Part shown: positions 1 through 8,490 of the stretch, in pieces
Layout of the letters: each line of letters opens with the position of its first letter
How positions within the stretch are numbered: position 1 is the first letter of the stretch
Origin: Bradyrhizobium sp. CCBAU 51627
Lineage (GTDB): Bacteria; Pseudomonadota; Alphaproteobacteria; Rhizobiales; Xanthobacteraceae
NCBI RefSeq assembly: GCF_028128765.1
Contig: NZ_LBJG01000090.1
Span: forward strand, 1-64,000
Direction: 5' to 3'
Length of the DNA: 64,000 bases
Program-made: the position numbers and the translations under genes
Notes under the pieces: generated by a model
Told to the model about the DNA's origin: nothing
The model's database searches: none
Seen by the model: only the letters and a program-made list of their open reading frames with translations

Positions 1-2
1 TC

Positions 3-77
3 GCCGTTCTCATCGACGACTTCTCGCCTCAGGAATGCCAAAACTACTTCCGCCACGACGGATACGCTTCAGCTTAA
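3..77 (+). CDS. IS630-family transposase, C-terminal end only (5' part lies outside the window)
   Basis: The frame starting at base 3 is open from the window edge and encodes 24 residues before TAA. The residues include LIDDFSPQECQNYFRHDGY. This type of ending (acidic-aromatic stretch, then ECxNYFxxxGY) is typical of the last residues of IS630/Tc1-mariner-type transposases in rhizobia. The catalytic DDE residues would lie upstream and cannot be seen, so it is unknown whether the element is intact. No terminal inverted repeat could be assigned, because the left end is missing. Confidence 0.7.
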   Translation, partial: AVLIDDFSPQECQNYFRHDGYASA

Positions 78-92
78 GTGACGGATGCTCTA

Positions 93-235
93 GTCTCATG
101 TCCCGGACGTGCTGCAGCGTGTAACGCTGCTGCGCAGAGCCGGACCCAGCTCCTCCCACAACATTCAGGAAAGAATCGGCCCCGGCTCAGCAGCGCACCA
201 CGACCTGATGCGCTGCGTTCGGGGCACGGAACCGC
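93..235. repeat. Interspersed palindromic repeat (rhizobial type)
   Basis: This non-coding stretch follows the transposase stop. It contains several GC-rich inverted segments, for example CAGCGTGTAACGCTG near 116-130, and ends in a CGTTCGGGGCACGGAAC-like motif. It resembles short repeats that I recall as scattered through Bradyrhizobium intergenic regions. That family assignment is from memory and not from a search. No open frame with a ribosome binding site was seen here. Confidence 0.45.
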
Positions 236-245
236 CGGAGAACGA

Positions 246-620
246 CTACCTGTAATACCGCCAGCGCGGCGGCGGACGGCGTGCGGGGCGCGACATCAGA
301 AGCGCAAGCGCAAAGCCGATGCCGCCGGCAACCAGCAGTGCGCCGAGCGGATTGTCCTGCACCTTTTGCGCGATCGCCTTGGAGCCATCGCGGAAGGACT
401 CGCCGCTGTTCTCATAGGCGTCCTTGGCGTAGCTCGTCGCAGTGTCCGCTGCGTCGCGCACGGCATCCTTGGCCTGGCCGTAGAGATTCTGCACGGTGCC
501 TGCGGCTTCCCGGGCCTTGCCCGACGCCTGTGTCTTGGAATCGCCTGCCATGTCTCCGACAGCGCCTTCCGCACGTCCGGCGAATTCCTTGGCCGATCCG
601 ACAATCCGATCCGTATCCAT
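246..620 (-). CDS. CsbD-like stress protein with C-terminal membrane anchor
   Basis: This is a 124-residue protein. The start at 620 has a strong GAGGAGG ribosome binding site about 8 bases upstream. Residues 1-60 carry the CsbD-type pattern (DRIVGSAKEFAGRAEGAVGD, then repeated Ala/Gly/Lys helices). Residues 65-95 are amphipathic helix, and residues 92-112 form one hydrophobic segment (LGALLVAGGIGFALALLM) with a basic Arg/Pro tail. The C-terminal half resembles the ElaB/YqjD tail anchor, so the protein looks like a CsbD domain joined to a membrane anchor. CsbD proteins are general-stress proteins of unknown biochemical role. The gene stands alone. Confidence 0.8.
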   Translation of the reverse strand: MDTDRIVGSAKEFAGRAEGAVGDMAGDSKTQASGKAREAAGTVQNLYGQAKDAVRDAADTATSYAKDAYENSGESFRDGSKAIAQKVQDNPLGALLVAGGIGFALALLMSRPARRPPPRWRYYR

Positions 621-697
621 GATGCTCCTCCTCGGGGTCTGCCCAAGTAACCGATCAGGATGAGCGCAGTTCCATGCGATGGCGAAAGTGTCGCCCG

Positions 698-1435
698 CTA
701 CAGGATGAGTCCGCCGTCGACGACCAGCGTCTGGCCGATGATGTAGGACGACAGTGGCGAGGCGAGAAACAGCGCTGCACCCGCCATGTCGGCCGGCGTG
801 CCCAATCGCCGCAGTGGAATGCGCGACAATGCACCTTCGAGCCGCTTGGGATTGTCGGTCGTCACCTTCGTCATCTTGGTGTCGACGAGGCCCGGCGCGA
901 TGCCGTTGACGCGAATGCCGTCTTCCGCCCAGGCCTCGCCCAGCGTCCGCGTCAATCCGACCGCGCCGGTCTTCGAGGCATTGTAGGCGGGATTGCCCAT
1001 GGTGGAATGATAGGCCGCGGTCGAGGACACCATGATCAGCGCGCCCCTGGAATCCCGCAACATGGCGTGAAACCGCGTTGCGCACGCCATCAGGCTCATG
1101 AGGTTGATCTCGACGACCTTGCGAAAGCCGGCCATCTCGAACTCGCCGCGGCGATAGATCACTGCGCCTTGTGCGAGCACCAGGATATCGAGCTTATCGA
1201 ACGATGGCTTGAACGCCTCGATCGCGCCGGGGTTGCCGACATCGAGCTGCGCGTAGGCAAGCCCGGTGAGATCAGAGCCCTGCTCCGCCTGATATTCCGC
1301 CGCATGAGCACGCGTGCCGCACACCGCGACGCTGGCGCCTCTGGCACGAAAGGCTTGCGCAATGCCGTTACCGATACCGCTGGAACCGCCGACGACAAGA
1401 ACCTGCTTGCCTGTGAAATCGAGTTCGTTCGCCAT
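698..1435 (-). CDS. SDR family oxidoreductase
   Basis: This is a 245-residue classical short-chain dehydrogenase/reductase. It has the NAD(P)-binding GGSSGIGNGIA motif near residue 15, a catalytic Ser in SSTAAYHS, the YNASK catalytic Tyr/Lys pair and the C-terminal VDGG seen in this family. The start at 1435 (MANELDFTG) is preceded by GGGGAGG at suitable spacing; the frame remains open further upstream but without a site. It is divergent from a second SDR gene about 100 bp away. The substrate cannot be read from the sequence. Together with the next two genes it may belong to a small catabolic cluster. Confidence 0.85.
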   Translation of the reverse strand: MANELDFTGKQVLVVGGSSGIGNGIAQAFRARGASVAVCGTRAHAAEYQAEQGSDLTGLAYAQLDVGNPGAIEAFKPSFDKLDILVLAQGAVIYRRGEFEMAGFRKVVEINLMSLMACATRFHAMLRDSRGALIMVSSTAAYHSTMGNPAYNASKTGAVGLTRTLGEAWAEDGIRVNGIAPGLVDTKMTKVTTDNPKRLEGALSRIPLRRLGTPADMAGAALFLASPLSSYIIGQTLVVDGGLIL

Positions 1436-1533
1436 TGCGGCCTCCCCTTTTGTTTTGCTTGCTTGACCTGTCTGCGGATCGACGCCAGCCTTGTCCATCT
1501 CACAACAAGAAACAAGAGACACGAGGAAACAGC

Positions 1534-2313
1534 ATGTCCGAGTTCAAAGAGCTCAGCCGCTCCGTCAAGGGCCTGACCGTTCTCGTCACCGGTGCGGCCA
1601 GTGGCATGGGGCGCGCCACCGCGCGCGTGTTCGGGATCGAGGGCGCCAACGTCGCCGTGACTGACTATGACGAACAAGGTGCGCAGGCAGTCGCCAAGGA
1701 CGTCACAGGCAGCGGCGGCTCAGCCAAGGCGTGGAAGCTCGACGTTGCGGACGGCGGTGAGATCAAGCGCGTGGTCGGCGACGTCGCCGCGCATTTCGGC
1801 GGGCTCGATATCGTCGTCAACAATGCCGGCATCTCCGTGCGCATCGCGATCGACGACGAGGGTTACGAAGATGCCTGGGCCAAAGGCATCGCGGTGATGC
1901 TGACGGCGCATCCGCGCATCATCCGCGCCGCGCTGCCGTACTTGCGCAAGTCGAAGTCCCCGCGCATCGTCAACATCGCCTCGACCGAGGCGCTCGGCGC
2001 CACCGCATTGCACAGCCCGTACTCTGCAGCAAAGGGCGGTGTCGCGAGCCTGACGCGCTCGCTCGCGGTCGAGCTCGGCCGCGAGGGCATCACCGTCAAC
2101 TGCATCTGCCCGGGCCCGATCCGCACCGCCATCACCGACCGCATCTCGGAAGAGCACAAGACCATCTACGCGAAGCGCCGCACCGCACTCGGTCGCTACG
2201 GCGATCCCGAGGAGGTCGCGCATATGACGCTGAGCCTGTGCCTACCGGCCGCCTCCTTCCTCACCGGTGCCGTGATTCCGGTCGATGGCGGCCTGATGGC
2301 ACGCAACGCGTAA
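1534..2313 (+). CDS. SDR family oxidoreductase
   Basis: This is a 259-residue classical SDR. The cofactor motif GAASGMGRA is near residue 20, NNAG is near residue 95, the catalytic segment is YSAAK, and the C-terminus reads PVDGG. ATG at 1534 follows ACGAGGAAACAGC, which supplies a GAGG ribosome binding site; the open frame extends about 100 bases further upstream without support. It is transcribed in the same direction as the TfdA-like dioxygenase that follows after 95 bp and may be co-expressed with it. The substrate is unknown. Confidence 0.85.
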   Translation: MSEFKELSRSVKGLTVLVTGAASGMGRATARVFGIEGANVAVTDYDEQGAQAVAKDVTGSGGSAKAWKLDVADGGEIKRVVGDVAAHFGGLDIVVNNAGISVRIAIDDEGYEDAWAKGIAVMLTAHPRIIRAALPYLRKSKSPRIVNIASTEALGATALHSPYSAAKGGVASLTRSLAVELGREGITVNCICPGPIRTAITDRISEEHKTIYAKRRTALGRYGDPEEVAHMTLSLCLPAASFLTGAVIPVDGGLMARNA

Positions 2314-2408
2314 GAGCCATGCGCGGGCAGCGTTGACATCACCCCGCGCGGGAGTAGCTTTTTCGCCAGCAGAGCGGGACCAACCGCTCGCGGTTCGGGA
2401 GAGACGCC

Positions 2409-3296
2409 ATGACGATTGCCATCCGGCAGCTTCAGAAGCATTTTGTCGGCGAGGTTTCCGGCCTCGACCTGCGAAAGCCTCTCACGCCGGATGAGGCCCG
2501 TGAGGTCGAGTCCGCCATGGACAAATACGCGGTGCTGGTCTTCCACGACCAGGACATCACCGACGAACAGCAGATGGCCTTTGCGCTGAATTTCGGCCAG
2601 CGCGAGGATGCGCGCGGCGGCACGGTGACGAAGGAAAAGGACTACCGGCTCCAGTCCGGCCTCAACGACGTCTCCAACCTCGGCAAGGACGGCAAGCCGC
2701 TGGCGAAAGACAGCCGCACGCATCTGTTCAACCTCGGCAACTGCCTTTGGCATTCCGACAGCTCGTTCCGTCCCATCCCGGCGAAATTCTCGCTGCTGTC
2801 GGCGCGCGTCGTGAACCCGAAGGGCGGCAACACCGAGTTCGCCGACATGCGCGCGGCCTATGACGCGCTCGACGACGAGACCAAGGCGGAGATCGATGGT
2901 CTCGTCTGCGAGCATTCGCTGATGTATTCGCGGGGATCGCTCGGCTTCACCGAATATACCGACGAAGAAAAGGCGATGTTCAAGCCGGTGCTGCAGCGGC
3001 TGGTGCGCACGCATCCCGTGCATCACCGCAAGTCGCTGTATCTCTCGTCGCATGCCGGCAAGGTCGTCGGCATGAGCATGCCGGAGGGACGGCTGTTGCT
3101 GCGCGACCTGAACGAGCACGCGACGCAGCCAGAGTTCGTCTATGTCCACAAATGGAAGCTGCATGATCTCGTGATGTGGGACAACCGCCAGACCATGCAC
3201 CGCGTCCGTCGCTACGACCAGTCGCAGCCGCGCGACATGCGCCGCGCGACGGTCGCGGGAACTGAGCCGACGATGCAGCAGCAGGCGGCGGAGTAG
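2409..3296 (+). CDS. TauD/TfdA-family Fe(II)/2-oxoglutarate dioxygenase, TfdA-alpha-like
   Basis: This is a 295-residue protein of the taurine/2,4-D dioxygenase family. The iron-binding facial triad is visible: WHSD (His and Asp of HxD, near residue 118) and a distal His in QTMHRVRRYD; the 2-oxoglutarate-binding Arg is in RDMRRATV. Length and sequence fit the TfdA-alpha type reported from bradyrhizobia, which can cleave aryloxyacetates. The natural substrate is unknown and could be another aromatic ether or sulfonate. The start at 2409 follows GGGAGAGACGCC. No regulator gene lies beside it. Confidence 0.85.
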   Translation: MTIAIRQLQKHFVGEVSGLDLRKPLTPDEAREVESAMDKYAVLVFHDQDITDEQQMAFALNFGQREDARGGTVTKEKDYRLQSGLNDVSNLGKDGKPLAKDSRTHLFNLGNCLWHSDSSFRPIPAKFSLLSARVVNPKGGNTEFADMRAAYDALDDETKAEIDGLVCEHSLMYSRGSLGFTEYTDEEKAMFKPVLQRLVRTHPVHHRKSLYLSSHAGKVVGMSMPEGRLLLRDLNEHATQPEFVYVHKWKLHDLVMWDNRQTMHRVRRYDQSQPRDMRRATVAGTEPTMQQQAAE

Positions 3297-3312
3297 GCCC
3301 CTGCTCCAGCAA

Positions 3313-3424
3313 CCGCTGTCATCGCCCACGAAGGCGGGCGATCCAGTACTCCGAGACGGCAGTGATTGAACCGATTTGGCCGCGGCGTACTGGATGCCCC
3401 GCTCAAGCCGGGGCATGACAGCGG
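3313..3424. repeat. Palindromic intergenic repeat, family A copy 1
   Basis: The element is about 112 bp. It is bounded by CCGCTGTC and GACAGCGG, which are inverted copies of each other. Internally it has two GC-rich hairpins (TCGCCC/GGGCGA and GCCCCG/CGGGGC) and the shared core GCGGCGTACTGGAT. A second copy with the same ends and core lies at 22008-22118. It sits between two converging genes. Confidence 0.75.
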
Positions 3425-3454
3425 TGCGCGGGGCGAATACAGCGGAGACTAGCG

Positions 3455-4096
3455 CTACGCGTGCCCGGCCTCGTTCGACAGCATGCCGGGATCGATGCCG
3501 ATCTTGCGCAGGGCACGGCTGTATTTCTCGTCGACATCGTCGCCGAAGATCAGATCCGCATCCGCATCGCAATGCAGCCAGCCATTGCTCTGGATCTCGG
3601 TCTCGAGCTGGCCCGGCGCCCAGCCGGCGTAGCCGAGCGCGAGGATGGCGTGCTTGGGACCCGAGCCATTGGCGATTGCGCGCAGGATGTCGACGGTCGC
3701 GGTGAGGCAGACGCCGTCGTCGATCCGCAGGGTGGCATGCTCGATATAGAAATCGCTGGAATGCAACACGAAGCCGCGACCGGTGTCGACCGGACCGCCG
3801 GCCAGCACCTTCATGCTTTCGGCATTTTCCGGCAGCTTGATGTGCTCGCCCTTCTTGATGATGCCGAGCTGCTCCAACAGCTCCGGGAAATCGATGCTGC
3901 CTGCCGGATGGTTGACGATAATGCCCATCGCGCCCTCGGCGGAATGCGCACAGAGGTAGATCACCGAGCGCTCGAAGCGCGAGTCGCCCATCACGGGCAT
4001 TGCGATCAGGAGCCGGCCGTCGAGATAACCGGAACTGGGAAGCGCGGGGCCCGTGCTGCGGGTGCTTTCGCCCGTCCGTTTGCCTGTGGGAGCCAT
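3455..4096 (-). CDS. YqgE/AlgH family protein (UPF0301)
   Basis: This is a 213-residue protein. After a short charged N-terminus it has the family opening LDGRLLIAMPVMGDSRFERSVIYLC, and later GIIVNHPAG and the glycine-rich LGYAGWAPGQLE. These are hallmarks of the YqgE/AlgH (DUF179) fold. The biochemical function is unknown; the family was once linked to alginate regulation, which is weakly supported. It is divergent from the DsbD-like gene, 142 bp away. Confidence 0.9.
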   Translation of the reverse strand: MAPTGKRTGESTRSTGPALPSSGYLDGRLLIAMPVMGDSRFERSVIYLCAHSAEGAMGIIVNHPAGSIDFPELLEQLGIIKKGEHIKLPENAESMKVLAGGPVDTGRGFVLHSSDFYIEHATLRIDDGVCLTATVDILRAIANGSGPKHAILALGYAGWAPGQLETEIQSNGWLHCDADADLIFGDDVDEKYSRALRKIGIDPGMLSNEAGHA

Positions 4097-4238
4097 CGGT
4101 AAAGCACTCCGGTTTCAATTCCTATCCTGATGTCGGGCCGGGCCGCTGTCAAATCAAGGCTTGCAGCGACTTGATTCGAGTGCATCCATCACAAGCAATT
4201 CAATGGTTTGCCCTGGGGTGACCCTGTAAAGACGTGCC

Positions 4239-5078
4239 ATGCTGACAAGAGTTCCCTTGCATGCGGCGATTGGCGTCGCGACAACCCTGCTTGCGTCATG
4301 GCTGGCGACGGTAGCCCATGCCGACGACGCCTCGCCCTGGCAGCGCGACGGGCATTCCGCGGTGCGGCTGCTCGCGGGATCGCGCAGCGGCGCAGTGCTG
4401 CTCGGCGGTATCGCGTTCCAGATCCAACCTGGCTGGAAAACCTACTGGCGCATGCCGGGCGATTCCGGTGTTCCGCCGCGCTTCGACTTCTCGAAGTCCG
4501 ACAATGTCGAAGCGGTGACAGTCATGTGGCCGGCGCCGCAGAAGTTCGACGATGGCGCAGGCGGCCATTCGATCGGCTATCACGACCAGATCGTGCTCCC
4601 CTTGCGCATCGTCGCCAAGGCCGCGGACAAGCCGGTGACGTTGCGCGCCGAGATCAACTACGCCGTGTGCGAGAAGCTCTGCGTTCCCGTCGCGGCTAAT
4701 GTCGAGCTCGGCTTCAACAATGTCGCCTCGACCGAAGATGCCAATTTGCGCGCAGCACTCGACACCGTGCCGAAGCCGGCCAATATCGGCGATCCCAATC
4801 CGCTGACCATCCGCGACGTCAAGCGCGACGGACCCAAGAACGTGCTGGTCGACGTCGTCGCGCCTGAAGACAGCAAGGTCAATCTGTTCGTGGAAGGGCC
4901 GACGCCGGACTGGTCGCTGCCGATCCCTGACGAGGTCGAGCACGGCCCGCCCGGCGTGAAGCGGTTTTCGTTCGAGCTCGACGGATTGCCCCCGGGCGCC
5001 AAGCCTGACGGCGCAGCGCTGAAGTTCACGCTGGTCGGGCCGGAGAAATCGTACGAGTTCAATACCAATTTGGAGTGA
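4239..5078 (+). CDS. Periplasmic protein with stand-alone DsbD-type domain
   Basis: This is a 279-residue protein. A signal peptide covers about residues 1-28, ending AHA before DDAS. The body matches the N-terminal disulfide-reductase domain of DsbD: GWKTYWRMPGDSG, the shift to VMWPAP and the Cys pair in AVCEKLCVPV (CxxxC). It lacks the transmembrane hub and the C-terminal thioredoxin domain of full DsbD. It may therefore receive electrons from another membrane reductase such as a CcdA/ScsB-type partner; that partner is not in the window. The start at 4239 has no strong ribosome binding site. Confidence 0.8.
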   Translation: MLTRVPLHAAIGVATTLLASWLATVAHADDASPWQRDGHSAVRLLAGSRSGAVLLGGIAFQIQPGWKTYWRMPGDSGVPPRFDFSKSDNVEAVTVMWPAPQKFDDGAGGHSIGYHDQIVLPLRIVAKAADKPVTLRAEINYAVCEKLCVPVAANVELGFNNVASTEDANLRAALDTVPKPANIGDPNPLTIRDVKRDGPKNVLVDVVAPEDSKVNLFVEGPTPDWSLPIPDEVEHGPPGVKRFSFELDGLPPGAKPDGAALKFTLVGPEKSYEFNTNLE

Positions 5079-5192
5079 GCCGACACCGCGATCGGCGCAA
5101 CGGGAACCCACCCAACCGAATCTTAACGAATGGTTGCTAGTCCCAAGCCGGCCGCAACATGCGGGACGCCTGGGGATCTCGTCTTGGCCGTG

Positions 5193-6551
5193 ATGGATGC
5201 AGAACCTGCAACGACCGAACCGGCTGGGCTGTTCGCGCGTCTGCGCGCCAGGCTGACCGGCGGCTCGAGCGAAGCGTCGCTGACGCGGCGGCTGGCCGGC
5301 ACCATCTTCCTCATCCGCGTCATCAGCGCGGGCCTCGCCTATGTCTCGCAGGTGCTGCTCGCGCGCTGGATGGGCACGTCCGACTACGGCATTTATGTCT
5401 ACGTCTGGACCTGGGTGCTGCTGCTCGGCAGCATGATGGACTTCGGCATCTCGGCTTCTGCGCAGAAGATCATCCCGGAATATCGCGCCAGCGGTAACCA
5501 CGCACTGCTGCGCGGCTTTCTCTCCGGCAGCCGCTGGCTCACCTTTGCGGTCTCCGCGCTGGTGTCGCTGGCGCTCGCAGGCGTTGTCAGACTGCTGTCG
5601 CCCTGGATCGATCCGGCCGAGGAGCTGCCGCTCTATATCGGCTGCATGACGCTGCCAGCCTTCGTCGTCGCCAACACCCAGGACGGCATCGCGCGCTCGC
5701 ATGACTGGATGCAGCTCGGCCTGATGCCGCAATTCATCATCCGCCAGGCGCTGATCATCGGCATCACGGCTATCGCCTTCCTGCTCGGCTTTCATCTCGG
5801 CGCGGTCGCGGCGATGGTCGCGAGCCTCGGTGCAGTATGGATCGCGATGACCGGACAGATGGTGGTGCTGAACCGCAAGCTCGCCGATCACATCGAGCCC
5901 GGGCCCAAGGCCTATGACATCAGCGGCTGGCTCGCGGTCTCGCTGCCGATCCTGCTGGTCGAAAGTTTTTACCTGCTGTTGTCCTACACCGACGTGCTGG
6001 TGCTGCAGCAGTTCCGCCCGTCCGACGAGGTCGGCGTGTATTTCGCGGTGGTGAAGACGCTGGCACTGGTGTCGTTCATTCACTACGCGATGTCGGCGAC
6101 GACGGCGCATCGCTTTGCCGAATACAATGCCAGCGGCGACAAGGCGCGGCTGTCGGCCTATGTCGCGCACGCGATCGTCTGGACATTCTGGCCGTCTCTC
6201 GCCGCGACCGCCGTGCTGCTCGCACTCGGCAAGCCGCTGCTTTGGCTGTTCGGACCGCAATTCGTTGTCGGCTACGACATCATGTTCATCGCCGCGACCG
6301 GCCTCGTGGTGCGGGCGGCGATCGGGCCGGTGGAGCGGCTGCTCAACATGCTCGGCCAGCAGAAGATCTGCGCACTGGCCTATGCACTGGCGTTCGTGAT
6401 GAACGTGGTGCTTTGCGTGGTGCTGGTACCTCGCTTCGGGGGCCACGGCGCCGCAGCCGCGACCTCGATCTCGCTCACCTTCGAGACGGTGCTGCTGTTC
6501 TGGATCGTGCGGCAGCGGCTGGGCCTGCACGTGCTGGCGTTTGGTAAATAG
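5193..6551 (+). CDS. Lipopolysaccharide/polysaccharide flippase (MOP superfamily)
   Basis: The protein has about 452 residues and twelve or more hydrophobic segments. It resembles Wzx/RfbX-type exporters: TRRLAGTIFLIRVISAGLAYV near the N-terminus, the paired-helix layout and a C-terminal polysaccharide-biosynthesis domain. It probably moves lipid-linked glycans across the inner membrane. ATG at 5193 is preferred because the 21 upstream codons (from another ATG at 5130) use codons atypical of this genome. Neither start has a clear ribosome binding site. No glycosyltransferase genes are adjacent. Confidence 0.8.
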   Translation: MDAEPATTEPAGLFARLRARLTGGSSEASLTRRLAGTIFLIRVISAGLAYVSQVLLARWMGTSDYGIYVYVWTWVLLLGSMMDFGISASAQKIIPEYRASGNHALLRGFLSGSRWLTFAVSALVSLALAGVVRLLSPWIDPAEELPLYIGCMTLPAFVVANTQDGIARSHDWMQLGLMPQFIIRQALIIGITAIAFLLGFHLGAVAAMVASLGAVWIAMTGQMVVLNRKLADHIEPGPKAYDISGWLAVSLPILLVESFYLLLSYTDVLVLQQFRPSDEVGVYFAVVKTLALVSFIHYAMSATTAHRFAEYNASGDKARLSAYVAHAIVWTFWPSLAATAVLLALGKPLLWLFGPQFVVGYDIMFIAATGLVVRAAIGPVERLLNMLGQQKICALAYALAFVMNVVLCVVLVPRFGGHGAAAATSISLTFETVLLFWIVRQRLGLHVLAFGK

Positions 6552-6745
6552 AAACGACACACCCGGACCCGCCCGCCGCCTGGGGAACGACTGTTTCGCA
6601 ACGAGCCCGTGAACAAGGCGAAACACCTCCCCACCCCCAATGGACAGTGAAATTTTTCTTATTCCGTCCAAGAGGTTGCATCCCGGGGAAAGTTTATTCT
6701 ACGTCGTATTGCTCAATCAACGAGATCAACTTAGATTCTGCGGAC

Positions 6746-7570
6746 ATGATCGATCCACTGTACGTCGCGTCGGGATTTGCCGTCGGCCTGCTCGTCGGGA
6801 TGACCGGCGTGGGAGGCGGCTCGTTGATGACGCCGCTGCTGATCCTGCTGTTCGGCGTCCATCCCGCCACCGCGGTCGGAACCGATCTGCTCTATGCCGC
6901 CGCCACCAAGACCGGCGGCAGTATTGTGCATGGCTGGTCGCGCAGCGTGCACTGGCCGGCGGTGCTGCGGCTCGCCTGCGGCAGCATTCCGGCGAGCGCG
7001 CTGACGCTGCTCGTGTTGTGGAAGCTCGACCTGAAGAGTGATACCGAACGCAACCTCGTCAACGTCGTGCTGTGCTTCGCGCTGCTGCTGACCGCCACAT
7101 CGCTGATCTTCCGCAAATCGATCATGGAGCGCTATCGCCGCCGCCTCGAGCAAGTCGACGAGCGCACCACGGCGATGGCAACCGTCATCACCGGCATCGT
7201 GCTCGGCGTGCTGGTCTCGATCTCGTCTGTCGGCGCCGGTGCGGTCGGCGTGACCGTGCTGCTGTTGCTCTACCCGCGCCTGCCGGTGGCGACGATCGTC
7301 GGCTCGGATATCGCCCATGCGGTTCCGCTGACCCTGGTCGCCGGGATCGGCCACTGGGCACTGGGTGACGTCGACTGGAGCCTGATGGGCGTGCTTTTGA
7401 TGGGCTCGCTGCCCGGCATCATCATCGGCAGCTACAGCGCGACACGCGTGCCCGAAATGGTGCTGCGCCTGACGCTCGCCAGCGTCCTCATGCTGGTCGC
7501 CGGCAAGATCATGTTCGCGGAATTGAACCTGCAATCCGCGATCGTGACGGCGCTGGCCTGGAGTCATTGA
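6746..7570 (+). CDS. Sulfite exporter TauE/SafE family permease
   Basis: This is a 274-residue integral membrane protein with about eight hydrophobic segments. The family motif GMTGVGGGSLMTPLL is near residue 20 and a second half-repeat, SVGAGAVGVTVLLLLY, is near residue 155. The internal duplication is characteristic of TauE/SafE transporters, which export sulfite or sulfonates or import organic acids. ATG at 6746 gives a normal N-terminus just before the first helix; the longer open frame from 6647 adds a non-conserved leader. Proximity to the cys region is suggestive, but about 3 kb and unrelated genes separate them. Confidence 0.85.
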   Translation: MIDPLYVASGFAVGLLVGMTGVGGGSLMTPLLILLFGVHPATAVGTDLLYAAATKTGGSIVHGWSRSVHWPAVLRLACGSIPASALTLLVLWKLDLKSDTERNLVNVVLCFALLLTATSLIFRKSIMERYRRRLEQVDERTTAMATVITGIVLGVLVSISSVGAGAVGVTVLLLLYPRLPVATIVGSDIAHAVPLTLVAGIGHWALGDVDWSLMGVLLMGSLPGIIIGSYSATRVPEMVLRLTLASVLMLVAGKIMFAELNLQSAIVTALAWSH

Positions 7571-7601
7571 GGCGGAAGCAGCCGCCTCGTTCGCGGTTTC
7601 G

Positions 7602-7690
7602 CAGGGTGGGCAAAGCGAAGCGTGCCCACCCTCTGTTTCGATCGAGAAGAGGGGTGGGCACGGCGCCTTCGCGCCTCTGCCCACCCTACG
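7602..7690. repeat. Inverted intergenic repeat, GGGTGGGC family
   Basis: Between two converging genes lie two hairpins built from AGGGTGGGC and GCCCACCCT arms: one at about 7603-7633 and a second at about 7653-7687. The second encloses GCGCCTTCGCGC. This could act as a two-way transcription end, but there is no T-run. It looks like a dispersed repeat different from family A. Confidence 0.6.
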
Positions 7691-7700
7691 GGTTTGGCCC

Positions 7701-8489
7701 TTACTCCGCGGTCCAGCCGCCGTCGATCGACAGGTTCGTGCCCGTGATCTGCGCGGCATCGTCGCTGCACAGGAACAGCGCCAGCGCGGCGACCTGCTCG
7801 GAGGTCACGAACTCCTTGGTCGGCTGCGCATCGAGCAGCACGTCGTTGATGACCTGCTCGCGCGTGAGGTTGCGGGCCTTCATCGTATCGGGGATCTGCT
7901 TCTCCACCAGCGGCGTCCAGACATAGCCGGGGCTGATGCAGTTGCAGGTAATCTTGCTCGTCGCGACCTCGAGCGCCACAGTCTTGGTCAGGCCGGCGAT
8001 GCCGTGCTTGGCCGACACATAGGCCGACTTGAAGGGCGAGGCGACCAGCGAGTGCGCCGAGGCGGTATTGATGATTCGGCCCCAGCCCTTCTTCTTCATG
8101 CCGGGAACGGCAGCCCGGATGGCATGGAAAGCCGATGACAGGTTGATCGCGATGATCTGGTCCCACTTCTCGAGCGGGAACTCCTCGATCGGCGAGACGA
8201 ACTGGATGCCGGCATTGTTGACGAGGATGTCGACCGAGCCGAACGTCTTCTCGCCGAGTGCGATCATCCCGGCGATCTCGGCCGGCTTGGTCATGTCGGC
8301 GGGCGAGTAAATCGCCTTGACGCCGAAATCGGACTCGATCTTGGCGCGCTCCTTCTCGATATCCTCCGGCGATCCAAAGCCATTGATGACGACATTGGCG
8401 CCGGCGGCGGCGAAGGCGCGCGCATAGGCAAGGCCAATGCCGCTGGTCGAACCTGTCACGACGGCGTTCTTGCCTGAGAGAGTACCCAT
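7701..8489 (-). CDS. bdhA: 3-hydroxybutyrate dehydrogenase
   Basis: This is a 262-residue SDR enzyme that interconverts D-3-hydroxybutyrate and acetoacetate with NAD. It has GSTSGIGLAYA near residue 13, NNAGIQ, SAHSLVASPFKSAYVSAKHG with catalytic Ser, Tyr and Lys, and the ending TGTNLSIDGGWTAE that is strongly conserved in bacterial 3-hydroxybutyrate dehydrogenases. The start at 8489 follows AAGGAG inside the end of the upstream patatin gene, with one base between TGA and ATG. The two are therefore translationally coupled and probably act together in PHB breakdown. Confidence 0.93.
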   Translation of the reverse strand: MGTLSGKNAVVTGSTSGIGLAYARAFAAAGANVVINGFGSPEDIEKERAKIESDFGVKAIYSPADMTKPAEIAGMIALGEKTFGSVDILVNNAGIQFVSPIEEFPLEKWDQIIAINLSSAFHAIRAAVPGMKKKGWGRIINTASAHSLVASPFKSAYVSAKHGIAGLTKTVALEVATSKITCNCISPGYVWTPLVEKQIPDTMKARNLTREQVINDVLLDAQPTKEFVTSEQVAALALFLCSDDAAQITGTNLSIDGGWTAE

Positions 8490-8490
8490 A

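Noticed and set aside
4296..6671. Long minus-strand open frame of 791 codons opposite the DsbD-like and flippase genes
   Set aside because: Low-complexity His/Arg/Asp/Gln composition is typical of antisense reading; both plus-strand genes have clear families.
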